This document shows positions 44,154 to 53,113 of a DNA stretch of 64,000 bases, piece by piece; positions within the stretch are counted from its first letter, which is position 1, and each line of letters starts with the position of its first letter. Position numbers and translations under genes: made by a program. Below the pieces are notes generated by a model. The model did not search any database. It was not told where the DNA came from and saw nothing but the letters and a program-made list of their open reading frames with translations. The stretch lies in NCBI GenBank assembly GCA_018362895.1, contig JAHALR010000001.1:248001-312000 (forward strand), read 5' to 3'. This DNA comes from Clostridium sp. (GTDB lineage Bacteria > Cyanobacteriota > Vampirovibrionia > Gastranaerophilales > Gastranaerophilaceae).

Positions 44154-44217
44154 AAAAAAAAGCCGTCCTTTGAGGCCGGCTACTAGACTTGGGGAGGAGG
44201 TTTGTTTGACCTTTCGG
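44154..44217 (-). ncRNA. Candidate C-rich small RNA or attenuator
   Basis: Minus-strand -10 TATATT (44224-44229, weak -35 upstream) is followed by a roughly 64-base transcript. It has a GACC-GAAA-GGTC hairpin (44208-44219), an unpaired stretch with CCTCCCC, and a terminator stem AGCCG / CGGCT (44161-44181) followed by eight T. CCUCCCC is complementary to Shine-Dalgarno sequences, as in RsaE- or FsrA-type RNAs. It may instead be a terminated leader of the membrane gene at 44060. Confidence 0.5.
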
Positions 44218-44371
44218 TCTAACAATATACTTATCGGTACTTAATGATAAATACTTTAGAAATCTCATCCATTTGGTTTACATATGTTTACAAAAATTGC
44301 CAAAATCGTGAAAATTTGGCTTTGTTAACAAATGTAACGAAAAAACAAAAAAATGAAATTAAATACTTTTT

Positions 44372-44394
44372 ATATACTTTATATATATGTAAGT
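44372..44394 (+). promoter_or_regulatory. Promoter-like motif shared with 26282-26302
   Basis: The string TATACTTTATATATA followed by TGTAAG lies 28 bases before the ATG of a small lineage-type gene, matching the motif before the EF-hand protein. Confidence 0.4.
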
Positions 44395-44422
44395 GTTAAA
44401 TAAACAAACGAGGTCAACAAAA

Positions 44423-44587
44423 ATGGCATTCACACCAAACAATGCAATAGATCAAAAACTTGCAAAAATGTATGCTGAAAAAGTCACAGTAAATCTGGAA
44501 AACAGATCCTCGCTTGATCCGGAAGATTTCTGGAAAACAATGCAGATGATTGCAGTAACAAATAAAGCAATGATGCATATAAAATAA
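44423..44587 (+). CDS. Small lineage-type protein (54 aa)
   Basis: A 54-residue protein, MAFTPNNAIDQKLAKMYAEK ... MHIK, predicted as two helices. The ATG behind CGAGG is preferred over the in-frame ATG at 44393. There is no signal peptide or motif. A strong terminator follows. The dedicated promoter-like motif and terminator support a real gene. Function unknown. Confidence 0.65.
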   Translation: MAFTPNNAIDQKLAKMYAEKVTVNLENRSSLDPEDFWKTMQMIAVTNKAMMHIK

Positions 44588-44662
44588 GTTTATCGACAAT
44601 AATACCTATTCCTGGGTTATGATATTGGAGATTTTGGAGTTTTCCCTATTAGTCTAGTTTTG

Positions 44663-44688
44663 CCTGAGATTACCTCAGGTTTTTTTTT
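44663..44688 (+). terminator. Intrinsic terminator
   Basis: The stem CCTGAG / CTCAGG with a 5-base loop is followed by nine T. Confidence 0.85.
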
Positions 44689-44748
44689 GCTTATTTTTGG
44701 CCGTCGGAGCAATTGCAAATAACAAATTTGTTTGATATTTTTCGAATA

Positions 44749-45729
44749 ATGAAAAACTTAATTTTTATAATATTTCTTTTTTTATCCTTATTCTCGAACA
44801 AAGCACATGCAAATTGCCGCCACGAACCACTCTCAATATTATATCTACATGGATTCAATGCATTTGACGAGCAAATAGTGAATGATGAAGCCCATAGAGT
44901 TGCACAAGCATTCCAAGGAAAAATAATGGGAAACTATTGCTTTACAGGAAAATATAAAGTAATTTTTTGGGCAGATATATATCAATGCGATGAAAGCTAC
45001 AAACTCTACAAATCAGCAATTGAAGAATTAAATAATACACACAACCATACAAAAATAAAAACAGAGTTGAGCATGGATAAACAAAAAACAAATCTTTTAG
45101 CGCCGCTTTTACATCCGTCGGATAAAGGCTCCGGACCTGTGTCAATATATCTTAGAAACCTAATAAACAGTTTTTTATATCAGATATTTTTTATAAAAGA
45201 TTCCCCAAAACATAGACAGATAATTCTTGACCGAATACAAAAAGCAATAGATGAAACAAACTCCAAATATGTAATAATCGCACATAGCTTTGGTTCAGCT
45301 GCTGCTATCGATTTCTTAGAGCAACGTGTAATTGAAAACACATATAATCATGAAAAATTTACAGGTTTAATCACATCAGCAGACTTAAACACAACCTTTA
45401 ATGCAAATTACTGGGCAGAAGAGTCCAAAGATCCGATGAAAAATATCGCAGAATTTTTGATAAAAAACGACAAATTCTGGATTTGTATTAATCATAGAAA
45501 TGATATAGCAGCAACAGGACTTCCTAAAAAACTTACAGAATATCAAACAGAAGGAAGGGGATTTATAGCAAGTATTGTAACTAAATCAAAATTTTTAAAT
45601 AATTACATCAGCATACTAAGACCTTTTGACTCAGATAATGGCAAGATAAGAGCACATTCCTGGATTCATTTAAGACCTGAAGAATTTGCCAAAAATGTAA
45701 TTGAAATCTATGAAAAAAGACATAAATAA
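44749..45729 (+). CDS. Secreted alpha/beta-hydrolase-like protein
   Basis: A 326-residue exported protein. The ATG at 44749 gives a clear signal peptide (MKNLIFIIFLFLSLFSNKAHA); the upstream TTG at 44713 does not. The hydrolase fold shows ILYLHGFNAF near residue 35 (oxyanion region), the nucleophile elbow AHSFGSA near 183, and a late His in RAHSWIHL near 307. This fits a serine esterase or lipase-like enzyme. The substrate is unknown. It converges on the TPR lipoprotein-like gene with a 1-base gap. Confidence 0.8.
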   Translation: MKNLIFIIFLFLSLFSNKAHANCRHEPLSILYLHGFNAFDEQIVNDEAHRVAQAFQGKIMGNYCFTGKYKVIFWADIYQCDESYKLYKSAIEELNNTHNHTKIKTELSMDKQKTNLLAPLLHPSDKGSGPVSIYLRNLINSFLYQIFFIKDSPKHRQIILDRIQKAIDETNSKYVIIAHSFGSAAAIDFLEQRVIENTYNHEKFTGLITSADLNTTFNANYWAEESKDPMKNIAEFLIKNDKFWICINHRNDIAATGLPKKLTEYQTEGRGFIASIVTKSKFLNNYISILRPFDSDNGKIRAHSWIHLRPEEFAKNVIEIYEKRHK

Positions 45730-45730
45730 C

Positions 45731-46741
45731 TTACTTTAAAACAGCTGTTTTTAACAAATCCAAATATTCTGTTTTTTCCTGTTCTGTAAATACACCCTTT
45801 TTAGCAAAATGAATATGATAAATTCCTTTATCTGTATAAACAATCCGTGCGATTTCAGACTCTTTTGAATTATCAAATTTCCATTCATATGTAATTTCAT
45901 TTTTTTTCTGATGTAATATTTTTTTCTCAAATGGCTTGTTTGAATTTTTTGCAACTGCTTCAACTGCCCCAATGTGATTTTTAAAATATTCATCGAGAGT
46001 AGTCTTAAAACTATCCGTAATCAAAAAATACTGAACGATAATAAGCTGTGTCCATTTAAAGTTTTTTACGTCCTCCCCCTTAATACCATATTCAGTCAAT
46101 TTTGACCTTTCATCATTTTGTTCAAGAGCTTTTTCCCATTTTTTTAAATCCAAAGCCAATATAACATCACCAGTTTGCTTTGCAGCAGTTTGGTCTTGTT
46201 TTTCCAGAAGTTTCTTTTTGGCATTAACATTATCTTTTAAATTCTCTTTTGAAAGGTCAGATGCAAAGCTATTCTTTGCATCATAAGATGCTTCTTCGAT
46301 AGCAATTTCTTTCAATAGTTTTTTGTAATAAGCTTTTTCTTTCCCTCCCATTGAACCAAGAGTTATTGCCGTTTCATAAAAATCAATAGCAGCAGGATAG
46401 TCATGTTGAGAACGTTTTAAATCCGCATATAAGATGTAGGCATTCCAATCGTCGGGATAGAGCCTTATTGCATCTTGAAAAGTTCTTTCTGCCATTTTAT
46501 CATCCTTATTATAGGCATAGCTGGTTCCTAACAAACACAAAGTGCTGTATGAATCAGGTTTATATGTCAAAGCATTGTTAAAAAGAACAATAGCAGATTC
46601 GTAATTTTTTTCATTATATGCTTTCATTCCCTGATCATAAGCATGACGAAAATTTAACGCATTCGTACAACCGCACTGAACAATAACAACAAAAGCAATA
46701 ACCAAAAAGCTAAGAATATTCTTAACAGATTTTTTTAACAT
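45731..46741 (-). CDS. TPR-containing lipoprotein-like protein
   Basis: A 336-residue protein. An N-terminal hydrophobic signal ends in VQCGC, which could be a degenerate lipobox. Residues about 33-135 hold three TPR units (AYDQGMKAYNEKNYESAIVLFNNAL, then LLGTSYAYNKDDKMAERTFQDAI, then LYADLKRSQHDYPAAIDFYETAI). A charged linker and a C-terminal alpha/beta region follow, without known motif. GGGAGG precedes the ATG. Probably periplasmic scaffold for protein contacts. Partner unknown. Confidence 0.75.
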   Translation of the reverse strand: MLKKSVKNILSFLVIAFVVIVQCGCTNALNFRHAYDQGMKAYNEKNYESAIVLFNNALTYKPDSYSTLCLLGTSYAYNKDDKMAERTFQDAIRLYPDDWNAYILYADLKRSQHDYPAAIDFYETAITLGSMGGKEKAYYKKLLKEIAIEEASYDAKNSFASDLSKENLKDNVNAKKKLLEKQDQTAAKQTGDVILALDLKKWEKALEQNDERSKLTEYGIKGEDVKNFKWTQLIIVQYFLITDSFKTTLDEYFKNHIGAVEAVAKNSNKPFEKKILHQKKNEITYEWKFDNSKESEIARIVYTDKGIYHIHFAKKGVFTEQEKTEYLDLLKTAVLK

Positions 46742-46794
46742 TCGCGCCTCCCTATAAAATTATAATTATGATAAAGATGAAGGGCAATATAAAT

Positions 46795-47598
46795 TTATAT
46801 AATCCTGTTTTTTCCAAAATCAGCTGCTCTGTAAATCTTTTTTGACCTTTGTATCAAAGTGTATAAAAAGTCATTATTTTCTTTGTCATGTACATTTGTG
46901 CAATCTATATTCTGAGGAATTTGAATTTTCGAAAAACTATTTTGTAATCTTTCAAAACTGTTCAAGGGACTATCTACTATCAAATCAATATCAGCTGAAA
47001 TTCTTGGATTTCCAAATGCTCTTGAACCATGCACCCAAACATTTTTTATTTCAGATGTATGCTTAAAAAAATCTAATAATAAATTATATGATTCTTTCGA
47101 AAGACCTATATAGTCACCTGAATATACAGGATTATTGTCAGGAAGGCTTTCCGGAACAAAAGGCAAAATCTGTTCTGAAATATGAAATTTTGCAAAGTAA
47201 AGATCCAAAAATTTTTTAACTTTTTCAAGAGGTTTTCTGTAATCATGAAAAATCTTATTTACAATATACTTTTTCTCAACAGAATCTTCTGTTTTTAAGA
47301 GTGCATTCAAATCATCAATGTAGGATATCCAAACTTTTGCATCATCAATAATTTTTTCTTTTTCTGCTGCAATAAAAATTTCTCTTGGCAGATACAAATT
47401 TATATTTCTATCTTGTAAAAAATCTCTAAGAATTTTCCAATAAAACCCCCAGCAACTTTTTATAACATTCAACATATCCTGCCTAAGCTCAGGTGTTTTT
47501 AATGCATTTCTAGAATAAAGAGCACTAAGCTTTTGAAACGCAAGATAATTTCTCCTAAAATTTTTTATCCTATAATAAAATCGCGGAATTTTATTCAT
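46795..47598 (-). CDS. HEPN-like helical domain fused to MNT nucleotidyltransferase
   Basis: A 267-residue protein starting at MNKIP behind GGAGG. Residues about 15-140 are a HI0074-like four-helix (HEPN-related) domain (ALKTPELRQDMLNVIKSCWGFYWKILRDFL and YLPREIFIAAEKEKIIDDAKVWISYI). Residues about 170-260 are a minimal nucleotidyltransferase (MNT) with VHGSRAFGNPRISADIDLIVDS, the GSx10DxD catalytic motif. MNT and HEPN partners are usually separate genes forming a toxin-antitoxin pair, in which MNT AMPylates HEPN. Here one HEPN-like copy is fused and another is encoded just upstream, overlapping by 8 bases. Confidence 0.8.
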   Translation of the reverse strand: MNKIPRFYYRIKNFRRNYLAFQKLSALYSRNALKTPELRQDMLNVIKSCWGFYWKILRDFLQDRNINLYLPREIFIAAEKEKIIDDAKVWISYIDDLNALLKTEDSVEKKYIVNKIFHDYRKPLEKVKKFLDLYFAKFHISEQILPFVPESLPDNNPVYSGDYIGLSKESYNLLLDFFKHTSEIKNVWVHGSRAFGNPRISADIDLIVDSPLNSFERLQNSFSKIQIPQNIDCTNVHDKENNDFLYTLIQRSKKIYRAADFGKNRII

Positions 47599-48019
47599 AT
47601 TCCTCCAATTTTTTTGAAAAAACAAATTTTAAATCATCAAATATCTTGAAATATTCATCATTTAAAGACTTCACAATAACACTTTTTAATTTCTCAGCTC
47701 CGTGAACTTTAATAATTTCACAGAGAGACAAGGCCTTTATCCAGGTTTCACCATCTTGAATCAATTCTACATAGAATGCTTCTTTGATAACTGCTCTTTG
47801 TTCATATTGAATCAAACCATTGTAAGCAAGATAACATTGAAGAAGAAAACAAGCACTATTAAAAAGAGTATAGTAAAGCAAACAGAGTTTTTCTAAATTT
47901 TTATCATCGGGCAAAATATCACTGTTAATATCAAAATATTGCCTTCTAAAATGATTCATTTTGTCTAAATCATTCAAAAAAAACCGTGAATAAAAACTGC
48001 GCCAATCTTGTAAAATCAT
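47591..48019 (-). CDS. HI0074-like (HEPN superfamily) nucleotidyltransferase partner
   Basis: A 142-residue helical protein of the nucleotidyltransferase substrate-binding type. Diagnostic segments are LFNSACFLLQCYLAYNGL and VIKEAFYVELIQDGETWIKAL, equal to the F-E-x-x-K-x-L-K-D-Y-L and V-I-R-E-A-F-x-x-G-L-I-x-D-G-E-x-W of the family. The catalytic Rx4-6H of RNase-active HEPN proteins is not evident. TATAAT lies 6 bases before the ATG at 48019 and no RBS is seen, so the transcript may be leaderless. It is coupled to the HEPN-MNT fusion. Confidence 0.72.
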   Translation of the reverse strand: MILQDWRSFYSRFFLNDLDKMNHFRRQYFDINSDILPDDKNLEKLCLLYYTLFNSACFLLQCYLAYNGLIQYEQRAVIKEAFYVELIQDGETWIKALSLCEIIKVHGAEKLKSVIVKSLNDEYFKIFDDLKFVFSKKLEEYE

Positions 48020-48048
48020 ACAATTATTATACACAAAACAGAAAGGGA

Positions 48049-48435
48049 TTAAGCCATAAAGTCAAGCTTATTTCCTGATTTAAGAGATTTTGCTCTGGAT
48101 TTTAAAGATTGAGCCTCCGCAGCTACCTTATAATCTTGAGAAGATGGATCTGAAGGAGCCAGGGCAGCTTTTATAACAATATCAGCATGATCAATTGTTT
48201 TTTGAGGATTATTTCGATCTAATACAGGCATTTTAATTGGAACATGCCCGGCAACTGGTATTCCTTCTGCATTTTTCTCAATCGAAATAGCACCGGCAAA
48301 AGAACCGCCTGCAGCCTTATGAGCCATTTCATGTGCATAGATATGATTATAATTTTTTTGGATTAAATCTTCTTTTTCTTTTTGGTAATCTCTTAACGGA
48401 GTAGAAAAAGAATTTGAAAAATTATTAACTATCAC
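48049..48435 (-). CDS. SprA-related (CJM1_0395-type) putative metalloprotease
   Basis: A 128-residue protein. The start is GTG with AGGGG upstream. It has the family pattern YAHEMAHKAAGGSFAGAISIE, with HEMAH as a possible zinc site, then GIPVAGHVPIKM and VIKAALAPSDPSSQDYKVAAEAQSLKSRA, all matching the SprA-related family. It lacks the long N-terminus of other members. Substrate unknown. It is cytoplasmic or non-classically exported. Confidence 0.8.
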   Translation of the reverse strand: MIVNNFSNSFSTPLRDYQKEKEDLIQKNYNHIYAHEMAHKAAGGSFAGAISIEKNAEGIPVAGHVPIKMPVLDRNNPQKTIDHADIVIKAALAPSDPSSQDYKVAAEAQSLKSRAKSLKSGNKLDFMA

Positions 48436-48512
48436 ACCTTACCCCTTAATTAAAAATACTTTCTCTATTTATATTTTACTACATTCATAACATTTTGTGA
48501 AGTGTTATAAAT

Positions 48513-49538
48513 CTACTTTGAATTCAAATAATCAACTATGGCGTTTCTGAAATTTTCGTTTTCTACATTAGCCTTCCCTGTATGAACAAGATGATTTAAA
48601 AGATTTTTGCAATCTTCTTCAGGAATTCTTTTGTCTATTGTCACAGTTATAAAATCCCAATCACTCTTTTTAGACGGAATCAATACAGCTGTCATATCTT
48701 TTTGGATGCCATTTTTAGAAAATTGGTCATGAATCACAGTGAACTTTTTTCCATTTTTCAGATAGTATCTGAGATAGTCTTTTACTTCACGTGTATTATT
48801 TTTATCTGTTTTCTGATCAATATTTACTATGTTTATATCAGATGGTTTAAGCTTTGCATCAACCCTATCATTTACTGATTGAGTTTTAGAAGCTTCGCTT
48901 GTCTGTTCAACTTCTTTTTGTTGGAAGAAATGAGCAATAACAGTTTTAATTTTTGGATTTTCCATAAATTGATGTGGATGCAAAGAATTAACGTAGTATT
49001 GCATTTTTCCTATGGGCGTTTTGTTTAAAATTCCGACTTTCGCCATATATGATACAAGTTCATTCAACAACGGCCGTTCAATGTGTCCGTTCAAAAGCAC
49101 CGTCATATTATCTTGACCTCTAAGACCTGGAGTGTCTGGATGCAAAGGAATCACAAGAGCAGTTGTCTCACCGTTAAATTTTTCATCTAAATTTCCATTT
49201 CGAACAATATGTGGTCTAAAAAACGTCTTATTCCAATCAAGTCCATAACAGTCCTGCATTGAAGTTCTAAAATCATATACATTACGAGTATTGCCTTTCA
49301 CCTGAGAATAACCGACACAGGTTACTTCAAAATTAATATCTTTTTCAGTAATATGAGGAACACTCTTTTTCGGGTTAATTTTTTGTGCAGCCATTGCAGC
49401 AGCCTGTTCCGGTGACAGCCCCTGTGAACCTTTGAATGAGGGAACAGAAACAGAAGATTGAAGAGCCTTTTTCTGACTTGCTGAAGATTTCCTGTTATTT
49501 ACCTGAGAAAAATTATTAAGACTTAATGCTGAAATCAC
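48513..49538 (-). CDS. Lineage-type hypothetical with N-terminal FKG motif
   Basis: A 341-residue protein beginning at a GTG behind AAAGG. Residues 1-60 are polar and disordered and include VPSFKGSQGLS near residue 34, like the LNFKGSS in the M49-like peptidase. Two similar alpha/beta segments appear (VYDFRTSMQDCYGLDW ... LVIPLHPDTPGL ... VLLNGHIERPLLNELVSYM, and a later KKFTVIHDQF ... AVLIPSKKS ... VTIDKRIPEEDCKNLLNHLVHTGK), so it may contain an internal repeat of one domain. Function unknown. Confidence 0.65.
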   Translation of the reverse strand: MISALSLNNFSQVNNRKSSASQKKALQSSVSVPSFKGSQGLSPEQAAAMAAQKINPKKSVPHITEKDINFEVTCVGYSQVKGNTRNVYDFRTSMQDCYGLDWNKTFFRPHIVRNGNLDEKFNGETTALVIPLHPDTPGLRGQDNMTVLLNGHIERPLLNELVSYMAKVGILNKTPIGKMQYYVNSLHPHQFMENPKIKTVIAHFFQQKEVEQTSEASKTQSVNDRVDAKLKPSDINIVNIDQKTDKNNTREVKDYLRYYLKNGKKFTVIHDQFSKNGIQKDMTAVLIPSKKSDWDFITVTIDKRIPEEDCKNLLNHLVHTGKANVENENFRNAIVDYLNSK

Positions 49539-49615
49539 TGCTTAACCTTTTTTGTTCATGCACTAACCATACAACTTACCTGAAAAGTATTATTTGCTTT
49601 AAACGTATATAAATT

Positions 49616-50847
49616 TTACAAATCTTCAAACAGCCTTATCACACCGTATTCTCCGTCATATCCAGAATGACGAATTACCCTGCCTTCTCGCAATCTTTTA
49701 ATTCCCTCTGCAAGTTTTGAAGAATGAACTTTTTCAATTTCATCAATAGGAACTTCCGTCAAAATAGAAAGCTCAGAACCTAGTTTTTCAATGAGATTAT
49801 CATATTGTTTTGCAACGGCTTTACTTGCTGGTCCTACATTTGCAATTTCAGAAAGAATTTCAACAAGAGGAATAAGACTAATAACCTTACCTGCTGTTGA
49901 AGGAGGTGTAATAATTTTGCCTTTTCTGTCAGAGAGTTCATTTACTCTGTTTAAAACACCTATCGTCAAAGGCTTATTACAAACAGGACAAATTCCATTT
50001 AAGGCTTTTGTTTCTTCAGGTGACAGACATACATTGCACTTTCTATGCCCGTCTTCATGATATTTACCCTCTTCCGGAAAGAATTCCACCGTACCGACAT
50101 AACCATTACCGTTTTTCAGAGCATTTAAAATACTAAAATAATCCAATTCAGTATCAAACACAGTTGCTTCTCTAGCCAGCTTTGAAGGAGAATGAGCATC
50201 TGAATTAGAAACAAGTCTGTATTTATCAAGAGAAGAAACATGCCAGTTCATCTCAGGGTCAGACGAAAGACCTGTTTCGACAGCAAAAATATGCTCAGAC
50301 AAGTCACCATAACAGTCATCAATTGAATCAAATCCGGATTTTGAGCCAAGAACTGAAAACCACGGAGTCCAAATATGAGCAGGAATAAGAAAAGAGCCTT
50401 CACCTGACCCCAGCGCAATTTCAAGAAGATTTCTTGAATCAAGCCCGAGTATAGGTCTTCCGTCTGATGAAATATTTCCTATTTTTCCCAAACTGTTTCT
50501 AAAATTTTCAGCTGACAGCAAATCTGGTACAAAAATCACATGGTGAATTTTTCTCGTTTTATCCCATTTTTTATAAATAGTTGAAATTTCAACAGAAAGA
50601 ACAAAATATACCGGGTTTTCAGGTTTCAAAATTTGTTTTTCTATTTCCTGACGCAGCCTGAATACACCATTTCCAGCAGGAACAAGCTTTTCTTTAATCT
50701 CTTCAAACCATGCAGGATGAGTAAAATCCCCTGTTGAAATCACACTTAAACCTTTTGTGCCCAGACAGCAAGTTCTTCCAGATTACAATTTTTGCTTGTT
50801 GCTCTTGAATATTTTGAATGTATATGAAGATCTGCATAAAATAACAT
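49616..50847 (-). pseudogene. Endonuclease Q (PHP-domain), interrupted by a frameshift
   Basis: EndoQ nicks DNA 5' of deaminated bases. The true start is the ATG at 50847 behind GGAG; it opens MLFYADLHIHSKYSRATSK with the PHP metal motif HxH, then stops at 50746-50748. The other frame continues at once with LSVISTGDFTHPAWF and runs 375 residues, including SNSDAHSP, paired CxxC motifs (CNVC, CPVC) and the C-terminal helix-hairpin-helix-like part. Adding one A to the AAAA run at 50753-50756 joins them perfectly. So it is a single-base deletion, a sequencing error, or slippage at the A tract. Confidence 0.85.
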
Positions 50848-50894
50848 AAATACAACTCCACTAAAAATTACGGTTTAATTTTAACATAAGCAAT

Positions 50895-52007
50895 TTAATC
50901 AAGCTTTCTTTTAAATGTCCAGCCTGCAAGTGAAAGTGTCATTATGGCAATAAGTATTAAAGGTAGCAAATTCATCATTATATCTTCTATACCCATACCT
51001 TTTAAAAAGATTCCTCTTGTTAATACCATAAAAAATCTTATTGGGTTTAAATAAGTTAAATACTGCAAAAATACAGGCATATCTTCAATCGGTGAAATAA
51101 AACCTGAAAGCAGAATAGCTGGCATCTGAAAAGTAATAACCCCCAAAATTGCCTGCTGCTGAGTTTTGCAAATTGCTGAAATACACAAACCAACCCCAAC
51201 TATTGATAAAAGAGAAATAAATATTGAAATCAAAAACAAAGGTATCGAACCTGCAAACGGAACTTTGAAAAAAACAATAATAATCAAAGTCATAATACAG
51301 GTAAGAGTCATTGCTATCACAAGGGGGGGGATTGTTTTGCCTAAGAGTATTTCAAAAGAAGATAACGGGCTAACAATCAGCTGATCAAACGTACCCATCT
51401 CTCTTTCACGTGCAATTGAAAGTGCGGTGAGAATAATTGTCATTACCAGAGCAAGCATTGAAATCAAAACAGTCAAAATATACCACTTATACTCTAAATT
51501 TGGATTATACCAGTTTCTTAAAATTGGTTTGATTTGTGAGCCTTTATTCTGTGTTATTTCTTCGTTATACCCATTTATAATCTGTGATGCATAGCCACCT
51601 GCTATGGAAGCAGAATTTGTTTGTCTTCCATCTGATACTACAAGAATGTTGACCGGTCTTTGCGCCTTAATATTTGTTGAAAAATTATTATCTATATAAA
51701 GTCCGATTTGAACCTTTTGTGTATCAATTTTCTCCTTAAAATCCCGTTCATTTTCTGTATAATAAAACTTTCTAAATCTCGGAGAATTTTCAAAACGAGA
51801 CAAGAGTTCCCTTGATTCAACAGAATTGTCCCTATCAATTACTGCCACATCAATATTTGTCACTTCCATTGTAATAGCATTGGCAAAAACAAGAAGCTGC
51901 ATTATCGGCATAGCAATAATGATATTACGGCTTTTAGGGTCTTTCCAAATAGTAATAAACTCTTTCTTTATTAGTGCCAAAACACGTCTTAAAAATTCTC
52001 TGATCAT
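50895..52007 (-). CDS. ABC-2 exporter permease (YbhR/YbhS-like)
   Basis: Inner-membrane subunit of 370 residues. One N-terminal helix anchors a periplasmic domain (about 50-180), followed by five helices. SIAREREMGTFDQLIVSPLSSFEILLGKTIP is the coupling-helix motif that contacts the ATPase. ISAICKTQQQAILG and the PAILLSGFISPIEDMP turn are typical of ABC-2 permeases. It overlaps the neighbouring permease gene by 4 bases and pairs with it. It is the last gene of the exporter operon. Confidence 0.93.
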   Translation of the reverse strand: MIREFLRRVLALIKKEFITIWKDPKSRNIIIAMPIMQLLVFANAITMEVTNIDVAVIDRDNSVESRELLSRFENSPRFRKFYYTENERDFKEKIDTQKVQIGLYIDNNFSTNIKAQRPVNILVVSDGRQTNSASIAGGYASQIINGYNEEITQNKGSQIKPILRNWYNPNLEYKWYILTVLISMLALVMTIILTALSIAREREMGTFDQLIVSPLSSFEILLGKTIPPLVIAMTLTCIMTLIIIVFFKVPFAGSIPLFLISIFISLLSIVGVGLCISAICKTQQQAILGVITFQMPAILLSGFISPIEDMPVFLQYLTYLNPIRFFMVLTRGIFLKGMGIEDIMMNLLPLILIAIMTLSLAGWTFKRKLD

Positions 52008-53113
52008 TTTAAAAGCCTCATATCCGTTTTTTTATAAACCAGAGCAAACAACAATAAACCTAAAATTGTCAGAAAAATAGAATTTATAATCACAATTTCC
52101 CATATAGTTCCGGCCATAAATTCACTCTCAATAAAGGTTATGTAATATCTGGGCGGCAAAATTCTTGTAAGGTGCTGAAAAAATGCAGGCATGGAGTTTA
52201 TAGGAAACATCAAACCTGATAATAAAAGTGCAGGCAAAAAGCCGAGCCCAAGTGAAATTTGGCTAGCCAGAAATTGATTTTTAGTAACTGAAGAAATAGT
52301 CAAGCCTATTCCAAGACAGGTAAACAAAAATAATCCGCTTACACCGAATAAAACAGGATAACTGCCTCTGAAAGGAATCAGAAAAATAACTACACTCATA
52401 AAAACACTGAACGTCATAGAAAGCATACCAAGAATAAAATAAGGAATGTACTTTCCCAACACAATATCTATACGTCTTACACGAGTACTCAAAAGAGCTT
52501 CCATAGTACCCCTTTCCCATTCTCTGGCTATAACAAGTGCGGTAAGTAAAATACCTATTAAAGTCATTGTTATTGCTATTGATCCCGGAAGTATAAAATA
52601 ATGACTGTTGATATCCTGGTTATACCAGGTTCTTATTTCAGCCGATATTATAGGTTTTTGTGCAAGATAATTGTACTTACTTGTCAAAAGCCACTGATTC
52701 AAAATCGCCATTGAATAATTTTGCACATAGTTTGCTGTATTTACCTCAGTTCCGTCTGTCACAACAAGCACTTCTCCAATTTTTCCCCGGGAAAGATTTG
52801 TAGAAAAATCATTTGGAATAATAACAGCACCTTTCAATTTTGAACGCACAATATCCTCTGTAAGCTGATGTTCATTATCATACATAAAAGACTTCACGTA
52901 TCTGCTTTGTCCAAAAGATTTAACAAGTGTAGAGACTTCAGTATTTGCATCATCATTTTTTATTCCAATTTTGACCTTTACGGTATCCATATTTATTCCG
53001 TACATATAAATCAAAATTGAAATTAACGGAAGAACAAAAGCAATAATAATGCTGCTGGGATCTCTTATTATCTGCAAAATTTCTTTTTTTATTAGAGCCG
53101 TTAAAATTCTCAT
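52004..53113 (-). CDS. ABC-2 exporter permease (YbhS/YbhR-like)
   Basis: Second permease of 369 residues, with the same layout: an N-terminal helix, a periplasmic domain, the motif VIAREWERGTMEALLSTRVRRIDIVLGKYIPYF, TISSVTKNQFLAS and the LLSGLMFPINSMP turn. It forms a heterodimer with the adjacent permease. It overlaps both neighbours by 4 bases. Confidence 0.93.
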   Translation of the reverse strand: MRILTALIKKEILQIIRDPSSIIIAFVLPLISILIYMYGINMDTVKVKIGIKNDDANTEVSTLVKSFGQSRYVKSFMYDNEHQLTEDIVRSKLKGAVIIPNDFSTNLSRGKIGEVLVVTDGTEVNTANYVQNYSMAILNQWLLTSKYNYLAQKPIISAEIRTWYNQDINSHYFILPGSIAITMTLIGILLTALVIAREWERGTMEALLSTRVRRIDIVLGKYIPYFILGMLSMTFSVFMSVVIFLIPFRGSYPVLFGVSGLFLFTCLGIGLTISSVTKNQFLASQISLGLGFLPALLLSGLMFPINSMPAFFQHLTRILPPRYYITFIESEFMAGTIWEIVIINSIFLTILGLLLFALVYKKTDMRLLK

